From positions 8,693-65,170 of the forward strand of contig NZ_JTHE03000028.1 in the NCBI RefSeq assembly GCF_000817775.3: a DNA stretch of 56,478 bases, written 5' to 3'. The stretch is from Lyngbya confervoides BDU141951. GTDB taxonomy: Bacteria > Cyanobacteriota > Cyanobacteriia > Thermosynechococcales > Thermosynechococcaceae. Made by a program: the position numbers and the translations under genes. Shown one piece after another: positions 24,501-33,386 of this stretch. A model generated the notes under the pieces. It was not told where the DNA came from. It did not search any database and saw nothing but the letters and a program-made list of their open reading frames with translations. Within the stretch, counting starts at the first letter, position 1. The number at the start of each line of letters is the position of its first letter.

Positions 24501-25424
24501 TCAATGATGCGATGAAGTAGAGGGAGGGGCGACCTGGAGCTGCTGGAGTAATTGCGCAATCAGGCCAATGGTGGTCGCCGGAACTTCGAGTTGGGGCGTG
24601 AGCCCCACGTGGTCCAGCTCTTGAAAAAACTGAATCGCCCTGGGATTGAGCGCGGCCAACCGTCGACCGAGACTGACGGGGGTAAAAGAACACTGCTGTC
24701 CCCAAATCATGGCTGTGGGCGTGTGCAGATCCCGAATCCAGGGAGCTAGATCGAAGCTGAGATGGCCCCTGACAAAGGACAGGGCACTATATTCGGCGTA
24801 GGGCTGCTGAGCACTTGCGGCGTAGGCTTGAACCATTTCGGGGCAAACCCGATTGGCCTGGGCGAACTGCCGCTGCTCTAGGAACTGACGAATGGCAGCC
24901 TCGTTGGCGATACCAGCAAAGTAAATCACGCGGTCGAGGATCGGGAGGCTCGCCAGCTGGGCAAAAAAGTTGGCGGTGCGGTCTTCCCCAAAATCGGCCA
25001 GACCCGCGGGCGAAATTAAAATCAGGGAGCGAAAGAGTTCGGGGCGTTCAACGGCCAGGCGCAGGGTCAAGGCAGCGGTTAGGGACGAGGCCACCACCGT
25101 CGCTGGGCCAGGGCAGGTTTGTGCCAGGAAGTCCGTAATCGAGCTGAGATAATCTTCAATGCGGTAAGCACGGGGCGATCGCTCGGAACGTCCCCAGCCA
25201 ATTAAGTCCGGGGCAAAGACTCGATGGCTATGGGCAAAGGCCGGATAAACCTTTGACCATTCGTAGTTGGACGACCCACCTCCAAACCCGTGCAGGAATA
25301 CCAGCGTGGGCCAAGCGGGACTGAGGTCAGCGGATTGCCACAGAGGTCCCCGAGCCGTGGCATAGACCATGGCTCCCAACCGGGTAGAGAGCGTTTTTTG
25401 TTCAAATCCGTGGGGAAGCAGCAT
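24501..25424 (-). CDS. Alpha/beta hydrolase paired with the cytochrome b6-like gene
   Basis: 307 residues. The oxyanion motif FLHGFGGGSSNYEW and APDLIGWGRSERSP are followed by an unusual nucleophile elbow VASSLTAALT, where Ala and Thr stand for the usual glycines and Ser114 is the candidate nucleophile. The catalytic histidine is probably in LDHVGLTPQLE. The gene lies directly upstream of the cytochrome b6-like gene on the same strand, so the two are likely co-expressed. The substrate is unknown. Confidence 0.78.
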   Translation of the reverse strand: MLLPHGFEQKTLSTRLGAMVYATARGPLWQSADLSPAWPTLVFLHGFGGGSSNYEWSKVYPAFAHSHRVFAPDLIGWGRSERSPRAYRIEDYLSSITDFLAQTCPGPATVVASSLTAALTLRLAVERPELFRSLILISPAGLADFGEDRTANFFAQLASLPILDRVIYFAGIANEAAIRQFLEQRQFAQANRVCPEMVQAYAASAQQPYAEYSALSFVRGHLSFDLAPWIRDLHTPTAMIWGQQCSFTPVSLGRRLAALNPRAIQFFQELDHVGLTPQLEVPATTIGLIAQLLQQLQVAPPSTSSHH

Positions 25425-25477
25425 AGGTGTGTCTCGGAGGGATCATCAGCACAGGAAAAAATCTAGCCAGTCTTGAA

Positions 25478-25505
25478 GGCCCCAAAACCCGGTGATTTTG
25501 GGGCC
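25478..25505 (-). terminator. Hairpin GGCCCCAAAA/TTTTGGGGCC
   Basis: A 10-bp perfect stem (25478-25487 with 25496-25505) with an 8-nt loop lies immediately after the stop of the site-2 protease gene on the minus strand and before the hydrolase gene. A weakly T-rich tract follows on the minus strand. Probable terminator of the protease gene. Confidence 0.7.
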
Positions 25506-25509
25506 AACC

Positions 25510-26637
25510 CTAGGCCGGTTGAGACTGCTGCCGTTGTTGCAGTAGGCGAACAATGGCCGACTTCTCCAGGAGTCCGACGAGGGTGCCGTTATCCCGAATC
25601 ACTGCTAGCGCCTGACTGCCTTGCTGTTCAAGCTGGCTCGCCACCTCTAGCAGGGATCGATCGGATCGAACCTGATTTTTCTGATCCATGGGCTTGAGGA
25701 AATCTTGAACCCGGTAATCAGCCCATTGCTGGGCTGGCAGGGTTTGCAGAACCGACAGGTCAACGGTGCCGATGAAGCGATGAAACTCATCTTCTACCAG
25801 AAATCGCTGCCACTGCTGCTTCTCGCGGGTCAGAACCGCCCGGTCAGCAAGATCACGCAGGGTACACTGGGCCTCGACGATGGGGCTTTGTTCACAAACC
25901 GCATCGGCAGCGGTGAGTCCCGCCAGGGCTTCCTGGATGGAGGCGGACTGGGCAGACTGTCCGGCATTTTGCAGCAGGAACCAGCCAATAATCAGACTCC
26001 AGACGCTTCCAAGATTTGAAATTCCCAAAATTGAGAGCAGTCCCAAGCCGATGGCGATCCAGCCGATGATCTGACCGAGGCGACTGGCCCAGCGAATTCC
26101 GCGGAACCGATTCCCAGTGGCCTTCCAAACCGCAGCTTTGAGAACATTGCCACCATCTAAGGGCAATCCAGGAATCATATTGAAGGCCGCCAACACCAGA
26201 TTAATGTAGGCCAACAGTCCCACAATCGCGGCGGGAGGACCGCTCACCCAACCACTGAACGCCAGCAGCGACAGCAGCAAGAAAAGTCCCAGGCTGACCA
26301 GAGGGCCAGCGACCGCAATCCAAAAGGCACCGCCGGGGGTCTTCGCTTCCTCCTCAAGACTGGCCAATCCCCCAAACAAAAAGAGCGTAATTGAATTTAC
26401 CTTGATGCCACGCTGCTGGGCAGCAAAGCTATGGCCCAGCTCATGCATCAATACCGATGCAAACAACAGAAGTCCCGCCCCCAGTCCCAACAGGAGGGCA
26501 CTGCCGCCCAGACTGGGAAAGCGAGCCGCTAGTCCATTGCCAAAATTGAGCGTGACCAAGGCAAGGACAAAAAACCAGGATAGGTTGATGAAAAAGGGAA
26601 TCCCAAACAGGCTTCCCACACGAAGATTGCCGTTCAT
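25510..26637 (-). CDS. Site-2 protease (M50) with C-terminal CBS pair
   Basis: 375 residues. Membrane-embedded zinc protease: HELGH at 65-69 and the third ligand in NMIPGLPLDGGNVL (Asp161), in a bundle of about six helices. Residues about 240-375 form two CBS modules (VEAQCTLRDLADRAVLT, SDRSLLEVASQLEQQGSQALAVI), which usually bind adenine nucleotides and gate activity. Such proteins cleave membrane-bound anti-sigma factors or other substrates within the membrane. No cognate substrate gene is adjacent. Confidence 0.88.
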   Translation of the reverse strand: MNGNLRVGSLFGIPFFINLSWFFVLALVTLNFGNGLAARFPSLGGSALLLGLGAGLLLFASVLMHELGHSFAAQQRGIKVNSITLFLFGGLASLEEEAKTPGGAFWIAVAGPLVSLGLFLLLSLLAFSGWVSGPPAAIVGLLAYINLVLAAFNMIPGLPLDGGNVLKAAVWKATGNRFRGIRWASRLGQIIGWIAIGLGLLSILGISNLGSVWSLIIGWFLLQNAGQSAQSASIQEALAGLTAADAVCEQSPIVEAQCTLRDLADRAVLTREKQQWQRFLVEDEFHRFIGTVDLSVLQTLPAQQWADYRVQDFLKPMDQKNQVRSDRSLLEVASQLEQQGSQALAVIRDNGTLVGLLEKSAIVRLLQQRQQSQPA

Positions 26638-26790
26638 ACGGGTCTCCTTAATGGATTGGACAGGAATTTGGACAGGAATGGATTAGACCGGGAAGAAGCG
26701 TAGACACAGGATTGGCGGACCCTGACGGGGGCTCAGCTAATCTTATTGTAAAGAAATGTAAAGCTCACCCCCTCCACCTTTAGGGATAAT

Positions 26791-29094
26791 TCAGGCCACC
26801 CCCACTGCCACTGGGGCGGGTTGGGGCCGCAGCCGAACTTGACGATGCTCATCGAGGTCCAGGCAAGCGGTTTCTCCCGGCTGAAGATCACCGGCCAGGA
26901 TGGCCTCGGCCAGTGTGTCCTCTACGAGCTGGGTGATCGCCCGACGCATGGGCCTGGCACCATAGGCTGGGTCGTAACCCACCTGAATGAGTTGGTCTCG
27001 CAGGGCTGGGGTCACGGTTAGGTTCATGGATTGGGCTTGTAGGCGTTCGGCCACGTCTTGAATCAGGAGATCGGCAATGTGGCTAACCTGGTGGCGGGTG
27101 AGGGGCTGAAACACAACCACCTCATCCAGGCGGTTGAGAAACTCCGGACGAAAGGCTGCTTTCAGAGCATCCTGAACGCGATCGCAGATCCGCTGATACT
27201 GGGCTTGTGCGCCTGCGGCTAGCTCAAAGCCAAAGCCGCCTCCCTGCTTCTCAATGGCCCGAGCCCCCAGATTGGAAGTCAGGATAATCAACGTATTTTT
27301 GAAATTGACCGATCGCCCTTGGGAATCCGTCAACTGCCCCTCCTCTAGCAGCTGCAACAGGAGGTTGAACACATCCGGATGGGCTTTTTCAATTTCATCA
27401 AACAGCACAACGGTGTAGGGCCGACGGCGAACCGCTTCCGTGAGCTGGCCACCTTCCCCATAGCCCACATAGCCTGGCGGAGCACCGATTAATTTTGAAA
27501 CCGCTTGGGGTTCCATATATTCGGACATATCTAAGCGCACCAAGGCCTCAGAGGACCCGAACAGACAGTGGGCGAGGGCTTTAGTCAGCTCGGTTTTACC
27601 CACCCCCGTCGGTCCACAAAAGATGAAGCTGCCCAGAGGACGAGTGGCACTTTGCAGTCCCACCCGGCCCCGCCGGATGGCCCTGGCAATGGAGGTCACG
27701 GCGGCGGTTTGGCCAACAATCCGCTCCTGGAGCCGATCTTCTAGAGCCAACAGCTGGGTGGATTCCGATTGAGTAAGCTGACCCACAGGAATCTGGGTCC
27801 AGGCTTCAAGCACCTGGGCAATCTCGGCCACCGTCACCTGAGGATTGATCGATCCTGTGGAGTCAGCCCGAAACCGAACCCGCGATCCGGCCTCATCAAT
27901 TAAATCAATCGCCTTATCTGGAAGGGCGCGATCGGCAATGTAACGATCCGAGAGGCGGGCGGCTGCTTCCAAGGCCGCATCGGTGATCGAGAGCCGATGG
28001 TGGGCCTCGTAGGCCGGGCGCACGCCCTTGAGGATTTCGAAGGTTTCTGCCACCGAGGGCGCCTCCACCTGGATGGGCTGAAAGCGGCGCTCTAGAGCAG
28101 CATCTTTTTCAATATGCTGACGGTACTCCTCCAGGGTGGTGGCCCCGATGCATTGCAGATCGCCGCGGGCCAGAGCAGGCTTGAGCAGATTCGCCGCATC
28201 CATGCCTCCGGCCATGCTTCCCGTTCCCAAGAGAGTGTGGGCCTCATCGACCACCAGCATGATGTTTCCGGCGGCACGCACCTCGCTCACCAACTGCTTG
28301 AGGCGCTCTTCAAACTCACCTCGCATCCGGGTGCCAGCCACCAAGGCGGCCACATCCAGGCTCAGAACCCGGCGGTCGTAGAGGAGATCGGGAACCTCTC
28401 GATTCACGATGCGCTGGGCTAACCCCTCGGCGATCGCGGTTTTCCCCACACCGGGTGATCCCAACAGCATGGGGTTATTCTTGCGGCGGCGGCACAGAAT
28501 CTGGACCAGCCGTTCAATCTCGCGATCGCGGCCCACCACCGGATCTAGCTTATTTTGGGCGGCTAGCTGGGTCAGATCACGGGTAAAATTGGCCAAAACC
28601 TTACCGCTGCGGGGAGCGGCCCCCCCCTCTGGTGTTCCACTCCCCGCGGGCACCGCCAGGCGTTCCTTAGCCGCTTCCACCAGGGTCTCCTCCATCTCCT
28701 GGAGATCAATGCCCAGCCTTTGCAAGGTCTGAGAGGCCGAGCTGCTGGCGTCGCGCACCATGGCCAACACCAGATGTTCCGGCCCTACCAGAGGTTGCTT
28801 TAGTTCCAAGGCGGCCTGAATGGACTGGTTCAGGATGGCCTGAGCCGCTGGCGTAAAGGGAATTTCTGCCTTGGCGTGCACCGGTCCTTTCCCTAACAGC
28901 TTTTCAACGGCAGATTGCACTGTTCGCAGGGTCACACCGGCACTGTGGAGGTAGGAAGAAACCACACTCTCGCCCTGGGCGATCGCACCCACCAGCATCA
29001 GTTCAGTCCCCACCATGGTTTGCCCCAGCTGACGGGCCTCCTGCTGGGCAATCATAATGGCTGCAATAGCCTGGTCATTAAATCGTTCAAACAT
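26791..29094 (-). CDS. ClpC-like AAA+ unfoldase lacking the middle (UVR) domain
   Basis: 767 residues. The N-terminal Clp_N repeats (MFERFNDQAIAAIMIAQQEARQLG) are of ClpC kind. The first ATPase has GSPGVGKTA near 210 and DEAH; the second has GPTGVGKTE near 497. GGGFGFELAAG is at the place of the ClpP-contact loop of ClpC. Between the ATPases, the usual ClpC coiled-coil M domain with the UVR motif is missing: GSRVRF runs after about 12 residues straight into VTVAEIAQVLEAW. Family ClpC is over 800 residues. It is presumably a ClpP partner with different adaptor control. It is monocistronic. Confidence 0.85.
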   Translation of the reverse strand: MFERFNDQAIAAIMIAQQEARQLGQTMVGTELMLVGAIAQGESVVSSYLHSAGVTLRTVQSAVEKLLGKGPVHAKAEIPFTPAAQAILNQSIQAALELKQPLVGPEHLVLAMVRDASSSASQTLQRLGIDLQEMEETLVEAAKERLAVPAGSGTPEGGAAPRSGKVLANFTRDLTQLAAQNKLDPVVGRDREIERLVQILCRRRKNNPMLLGSPGVGKTAIAEGLAQRIVNREVPDLLYDRRVLSLDVAALVAGTRMRGEFEERLKQLVSEVRAAGNIMLVVDEAHTLLGTGSMAGGMDAANLLKPALARGDLQCIGATTLEEYRQHIEKDAALERRFQPIQVEAPSVAETFEILKGVRPAYEAHHRLSITDAALEAAARLSDRYIADRALPDKAIDLIDEAGSRVRFRADSTGSINPQVTVAEIAQVLEAWTQIPVGQLTQSESTQLLALEDRLQERIVGQTAAVTSIARAIRRGRVGLQSATRPLGSFIFCGPTGVGKTELTKALAHCLFGSSEALVRLDMSEYMEPQAVSKLIGAPPGYVGYGEGGQLTEAVRRRPYTVVLFDEIEKAHPDVFNLLLQLLEEGQLTDSQGRSVNFKNTLIILTSNLGARAIEKQGGGFGFELAAGAQAQYQRICDRVQDALKAAFRPEFLNRLDEVVVFQPLTRHQVSHIADLLIQDVAERLQAQSMNLTVTPALRDQLIQVGYDPAYGARPMRRAITQLVEDTLAEAILAGDLQPGETACLDLDEHRQVRLRPQPAPVAVGVA

Positions 29095-29220
29095 CGTTCC
29101 GCTGCATCTCTAAAAGGGATCTAAAAGTCTCTAAAAAGGTCGCTCACTCAAGTTCCTAAACCAGTCTCTAAACGCTCGCTTTCCAGTGAGGCCCAGGGCA
29201 AAAGCCTTCCCCCATTCCCC

Positions 29221-29313
29221 CTAGCCATGGGGCTGCTCGCTGCCAAACTGATTCACCACGATTCCGATGGACCAAAACAGGAGCAGGAATGTAAACAGGG
29301 AGATCAAAATCAT
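29221..29313 (-). CDS. 30-residue single-helix membrane mini-protein
   Basis: ATG 29313 follows AAGGAGG (spacer 4 nt). The product starts MILISLFTFLLLFWSIGIVV and ends NQFGSEQPHG: one helix and a short polar tail. Size and layout resemble the one-helix subunits of photosynthetic complexes, and the stretch LFWSIGIVV recalls PetN weakly, but I would not assign it. It sits alone in the spacer upstream of the ClpC-like gene on the same strand. Confidence 0.45.
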   Translation of the reverse strand: MILISLFTFLLLFWSIGIVVNQFGSEQPHG

Positions 29314-29719
29314 GTCCCCTCCTTTTGTTACAAAGTGTAAACTCTTCACTTCAGATATTAACGTAGCTAGAGCAGGCCGGGTGGGGGAGGTTAGCCGAAC
29401 ATCTAGGCATGATTACCTAAAAAATTGCGAATTGAGGACTTTTCCCTCTTGCTTTGGAGCATTAATCGGGATCAAGGTCTAATCACGCCTCAAGTCTGAA
29501 TCATGGCTCAGGATGGCCGGTGCAGACATTTATGAGAAACAAAGGGGCGATGCCTTGCGCTCCAGGGGCGATCGCGGAAACAGGGTTTGGATCGACTTCG
29601 CCTCGCTGCTGTATCGGGAATGGTGCAACGGTCCCAGAGATGGCGGTCCCATGGAGGAAAGGTATCGGCTTGGCAGTGGGGAGGATGGGATCTATAGCCC
29701 AATTGCCCTCACCGGGGCC
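29314..29719. other. 406-bp intergenic region with no convincing gene
   Basis: The left part is AT-rich and probably carries the promoter of the mini-protein. The right part (about 29500-29719) is open in several frames at once on both strands, without ribosome sites or known domains. I read it as GC-driven openness or decayed coding DNA. Confidence 0.4.
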
Positions 29720-31117
29720 TTAGAACAGGGAGAGACATTGTTGCCAGAACAGGGCTAAGGACTGTCGATGCTGTTTGAATAGAAAGAAGCAATAGAGGCC
29801 CAGGATCAGGAACCAGCAAACCCCGCCCAGCAGATTATAGGTCTCAATAATTTGCTGATCGCTCCAGCCTCGGGTACTGAGAATGTTCATATCTCCCCCA
29901 GCGTGATCTTGGCCTCCCCAGAGCGATCCCCAGGGAATAGCGGCGGCGCCGCGATCAATCTCTTGCCAGTTCCACCAGGCGCCCCAAAAGGTAAAGGCAG
30001 ATCCCAGCAGCACAGGATATCGATAGAAGTCCCACTTAAAATAGGCAGGCAAGTCAAAATAAAAACTCACCATCAGAAAGGCACTCAGGTAAAATTCGCC
30101 GCCAATGCCCCCGAAGGCCAACAACAGATCAAACCAGTCCTCAGGCATCATCCAGGTCATGAAAAACTGCAGGCCAGAAAATACAATCCCCAACCCCACT
30201 GGCCATCGCCGCTGCTCCCGATAGCCCGCCCAGATCAAGAGTCCAAACAGAATCAGCAAGCCAAGGTAGACAAACCAGGATTTCTGAGGTTCAACGTTTG
30301 TCCAGCCCAGGGGCAGAGGAATGGCCTTACGCCCGGAGAGCCATGCTACGGTGGCATGGCCAAATTCATGCACCCAAATCGTAATCCCCCGGAGCAGAAA
30401 TTTCACGAGGGGTATGGCGTTCATCGCGATCGCCAGGCCCAGGGCAATGGGGAACACCCAAATCTGAGTGATGCGGCTCTCGAAGGAAAACAGGTTTTGA
30501 TCCTCTCGATCCCTGCGTTGCCAGGCTTGAGGACCCGGAAGGGTATGACGCCAAAGGATTTTACCGGAGGGTTGTTTGGCCATACACTGAATGGCCGTGA
30601 CGCCGTGAAAGGCCTCTAGATCGGGCAGAATCTCGCGGAGCATGGGCCAAAGTTTGGCGATCGCCTTTGCCGATCGTGGGGCCTGCCGGGCATCGAGGGT
30701 GAGAAGCAGACGTTGGCCCTGCCATTGCACCTGAGGATAACGAAGGCCCCGACCCATGAGCGCCTGTTCAAGCCGGGTCTCCGGGGGCAATTGTGGCGCG
30801 TCCAGTCCCTGCGCTGCGGGGTCCGTGGCTGGGGCCGGCCTGGGCGTCATCGTTTCAAAGGCCGGCATTTCTGGAGGATGGATCCTGAGATCTTCTTGCT
30901 CCAGAAACTGTTTGATCAAGGAGTAGGCTGCCTTGAGGTCTGGAATCTCTCCCCGCTGGTGGTTCTGAATTTTTTCCGCTCGGAGCTTGAAGTATGCAGC
31001 TTCGACTGTGGCGAGGGGGGCACCCAGGGGCAAGTGTAGCTGAGTATACGCATGCTCGATGCTGGAATTCAATTGAGACACTGGACCGCTCCAGAGCGCG
31101 ATGATTTGCATGGACAT
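29720..31117 (-). CDS. J-domain-like/M50-like membrane metalloprotease candidate
   Basis: 465 residues. Residues about 20-72 (YTQLHLPLGAPLATVEAAYFKL) look like a J-domain-type or CPP1-like helical module. A soluble region follows. From about 220 there are seven or so helices carrying WVHEFGHATVAWLSGR, an HExxH zinc motif (250-254) inside a membrane segment as in M50 peptidases. A later helix with FGGIGGEFYLSAF could give the third ligand. No ribosome site precedes ATG 31117, so the start may differ. Function unknown; an intramembrane protease or an inactive relative. Confidence 0.6.
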   Translation of the reverse strand: MSMQIIALWSGPVSQLNSSIEHAYTQLHLPLGAPLATVEAAYFKLRAEKIQNHQRGEIPDLKAAYSLIKQFLEQEDLRIHPPEMPAFETMTPRPAPATDPAAQGLDAPQLPPETRLEQALMGRGLRYPQVQWQGQRLLLTLDARQAPRSAKAIAKLWPMLREILPDLEAFHGVTAIQCMAKQPSGKILWRHTLPGPQAWQRRDREDQNLFSFESRITQIWVFPIALGLAIAMNAIPLVKFLLRGITIWVHEFGHATVAWLSGRKAIPLPLGWTNVEPQKSWFVYLGLLILFGLLIWAGYREQRRWPVGLGIVFSGLQFFMTWMMPEDWFDLLLAFGGIGGEFYLSAFLMVSFYFDLPAYFKWDFYRYPVLLGSAFTFWGAWWNWQEIDRGAAAIPWGSLWGGQDHAGGDMNILSTRGWSDQQIIETYNLLGGVCWFLILGLYCFFLFKQHRQSLALFWQQCLSLF

Positions 31118-31506
31118 CGGGACAGTTGGCTGTAGGCCACTGGGTCTGACCGGGCTGGGGTCTAACCCACTCCTGTGTTGATCATGCCCTCGTCAACCTC
31201 TACCCGTTCACACTCTCGCCCGATTGCTTCACGCCGGAACTGAAGGTCCCCCGAAGGAATTGAACTCGCAAACCGCAACCATTGCTGCCCTGGGAAAGCT
31301 CAAATTTCCACCTTGACCAACGATTGAACCAATTCAAGCGCCTGCCTTTGCAAGAGCTGAGGCATCACCGTCCACGGTTCAACTTGTTAGAGGCGGAAAC
31401 GTCTTTCCAGACTCTGCATCCGCCCCCTGCCCCCAAGTTATCGCCCCGAGGGGCATTCAAGGAAGGGGGGTGCGGGCAATCGGTTTAATACTTCTCAAAA
31501 AACCTC
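31118..31506. other. 389-bp intergenic region holding the second MITE-like element
   Basis: Beyond the element at 31389-31507 I see no gene. A stretch near 31244-31280 (GGAATTGAACTCGC) superficially recalls a tRNA T-arm on the minus strand but has no matching acceptor or anticodon arm. Confidence 0.5.
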
Positions 31507-31507
31507 T
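31389..31507 (+). mobile_element. MITE-like element, copy B (119 bp)
   Basis: It starts AGAGGCGGAAACGTCTTTCC and ends CTTCTCAAAAAACCTCT. Both ends match the element at 750-879 in inverted orientation, including the nearly identical stretch GAAACGTC(T/C)(T/C)TCCAGACTCTGC. The middle differs. Its left end has lost about four bases of the terminal repeat. The right end reaches exactly to the stop codon of the NTF2-like gene, whose complementary TTA begins at 31507. Confidence 0.7.
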
Positions 31508-31941
31508 TAGGCAAAATCCACCAGATTTATCCCCAAGGAGTTCTTGCCTTTGTAAGCGAGCCAATGGCGATGAGTATCGAGTCTGTGACCATACTTTATT
31601 ACCTGACCTTTTGTATTGAAATGCCAGATATGTGTTTCATCTTCCTCAATAATTTTTATTCCTGTCGCTTTTACCGTGAGTTCTACGTCAATGAGAGCAA
31701 CAACGATATTGCCATTCTCAAAGAACACCTTTGGCTCAAACTTATGGAGATCAAATTGCTTAAGAGACTCAAAAAAATTCGATACGTTGGTTTTACCATT
31801 CTGAAGTTGCAGCCACGGGACCTCAGTCTTAGAAATGCCGTATTCCCACTCCACAGAATCCGCAAGATGTTCAAGAATAGCAGGAATATCGCCGCGACCA
31901 AAGGCCGCATAGATCTGTTGAACTGTTGTAATATTTCCCAT
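31507..31941 (-). CDS. NTF2-like / SnoaL-like protein
   Basis: 144 residues from ATG 31941, with GGAGG 6 nt upstream. The pattern VQQIYAAFGRGDIPAILEHLADSVEWE is the start of SnoaL-like cone folds, followed by FFESLKQFDLHKFEP and a strand-rich C-terminus ending in NLVDFA. Such domains form small pockets used by isomerases, hydrolases or binding proteins. The gene is clearly AT-richer than its neighbours and has no operon partner, which suits horizontal acquisition. The stop abuts the MITE-like element. Confidence 0.75.
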   Translation of the reverse strand: MGNITTVQQIYAAFGRGDIPAILEHLADSVEWEYGISKTEVPWLQLQNGKTNVSNFFESLKQFDLHKFEPKVFFENGNIVVALIDVELTVKATGIKIIEEDETHIWHFNTKGQVIKYGHRLDTHRHWLAYKGKNSLGINLVDFA

Positions 31942-32303
31942 CACGACCCTCCCTGTTTCTCTCAGGTCTCATCCAGAAACAACCCGCCTCAAAGTTAATC
32001 TTGCAAGACTGCTTTGGTAGCATTGAAGCGATACGGCCCAGATCCCTGAGGTCTTGTTACTGAGAAACTAACCTAGCCACAATCCACAACCTCACTGTTT
32101 CTGCAATACGTCTTTATAATTCTTTTATTTCTCGGAAAAAGAAAGAGCGCTTTGAGCAAAATAAGACAGATTGATCATAGAGAATCCATCTTAGGCTAAA
32201 TATCTTTCCTTAACAACCACGTGTTATCGTATTCTCCATAAAAAGGCGGGGTTGATTCAGAGGGTTAGCACGAGGATGTTGATTCGACCAAAGGGTTTAG
32301 GCG
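31942..32303. other. 362-bp AT-rich divergent spacer
   Basis: It separates the NTF2-like gene from the helicase remnant. It is AT-rich with several weak promoter-like stretches (for example TTATAATTCTTTTATTT near 32113). No small gene or RNA is recognised. Confidence 0.4.
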
Positions 32304-33386
32304 ATGGACGTTCATAAACCGATCCAAATCCCCCGCGAAGGTATGCTGGCAAGCGTTCGCAATCGCCGAGCCCTCGTCGCCGACGTCAGTCCCTATTGTT
32401 CTGAAGGAGAGGGACAGATCCATTGGGTTCGTCTTGAATACATGGATGCGGATGGTTCTGATGTTGACGATTTGATTTGGGAGCGAGAAGTCAGCTGTAG
32501 CTTGTTGGAGCCAACAGCATTACCGCCAGTAGAGCGATCAGGTCCAATGTCTGGGCATGAATTTGATGCTTTGCAGCGTGCTACGCGGTGGGCCGCCCTC
32601 TCTCCATGTTTAGGGCTTGGGGATAACTCTAACGCTTCAATTGCGATTTTTGCATCACCTTGCTTCGGAGCGATGCAGGTGGAGGACTTTCAACTGGTTC
32701 CCCTTCCGAAGGCTGTACGGATGCCTCGGATCTCTCTGATGCTGGCAGATGACGTGGGGCTGGGGAAAACGGTTGAGGCCGGTCTCATTTTATCGGAACT
32801 ATTGCTCCGCCGACGGATTCGAAGAGTTCTGATCCTTTGTCCGGCGGCTCTACGCAAGCAGTGGCAACAGGAAATGCAGGATAAATTTGCCCTGTCGTTC
32901 GATGTGATCGATCGATCCCAGACCCACGCTCTGCAAAAACGTTTGGGTCTTGATGCAAACCCCTGGCGGACCTTCCCAAGAATTGTGACCTCTTACCATT
33001 ACCTCCGTCAGCCCGACGTTTTGGAGCAATTTCGCTCAGCTTGTCAGCAGCCAGAGGGCACTGCGCAACTGCCATGGGATTTGCTAATTGTGGATGAGGC
33101 CCACAATCTGATGCCCTCGAATTTTGGAGAAGACAGCGATCTCTCGAAAATGCTCCGGGCGATCGCCCCTTGGTTTGAACACAAGCTATTCCTGAGTGCG
33201 ACGCCCCATAACGGTCATACGCGCTGCTTTTCAGGGCTGCTCGAACAGCTAGATCCGGTGCGTTTCACCCAGACCAGTGACTTTACGCCAGCGATGCGGC
33301 AGCGGATTCAGGAGGTGGTAGTGCGGCGGTTGAAGCGGGAGATTAATGCACTAGATGAACACTACCCAACTTCGCCAAATCATTGA
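32304..33386 (+). pseudogene. Truncated DrmD-like SNF2 helicase of a DISARM-type system
   Basis: 360 residues. The N-terminal domain (PREGMLASVRNRRALVADV, WEREVSCSLLEP) and lobe 1 of a SNF2 ATPase match the DISARM DrmD pattern. Motif I is LADDVGLGKTVEAGLILSELL (near 149), then VLILCPAALRKQWQQEM, LLIVDEAHN (near 263) and LSATPHNGH. Coding similarity stops after VVVRRLKREINALD; the helicase lobe 2 and the C-terminal half are missing, whereas DrmD is usually about 1,000 residues. The last ten codons read into the start of the next gene. It cannot translocate DNA, so this is a defence gene remnant. Confidence 0.8.

Noticed and set aside
29508-29758. Overlapping open frames on both strands
   Set aside because: Several frames are open at once because of GC content; none has a ribosome site or recognised motif.
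31240-31280. Sequence resembling the 3' half of a minus-strand tRNA
   Set aside because: The T-arm stem does not close and no anticodon arm follows within the expected distance.
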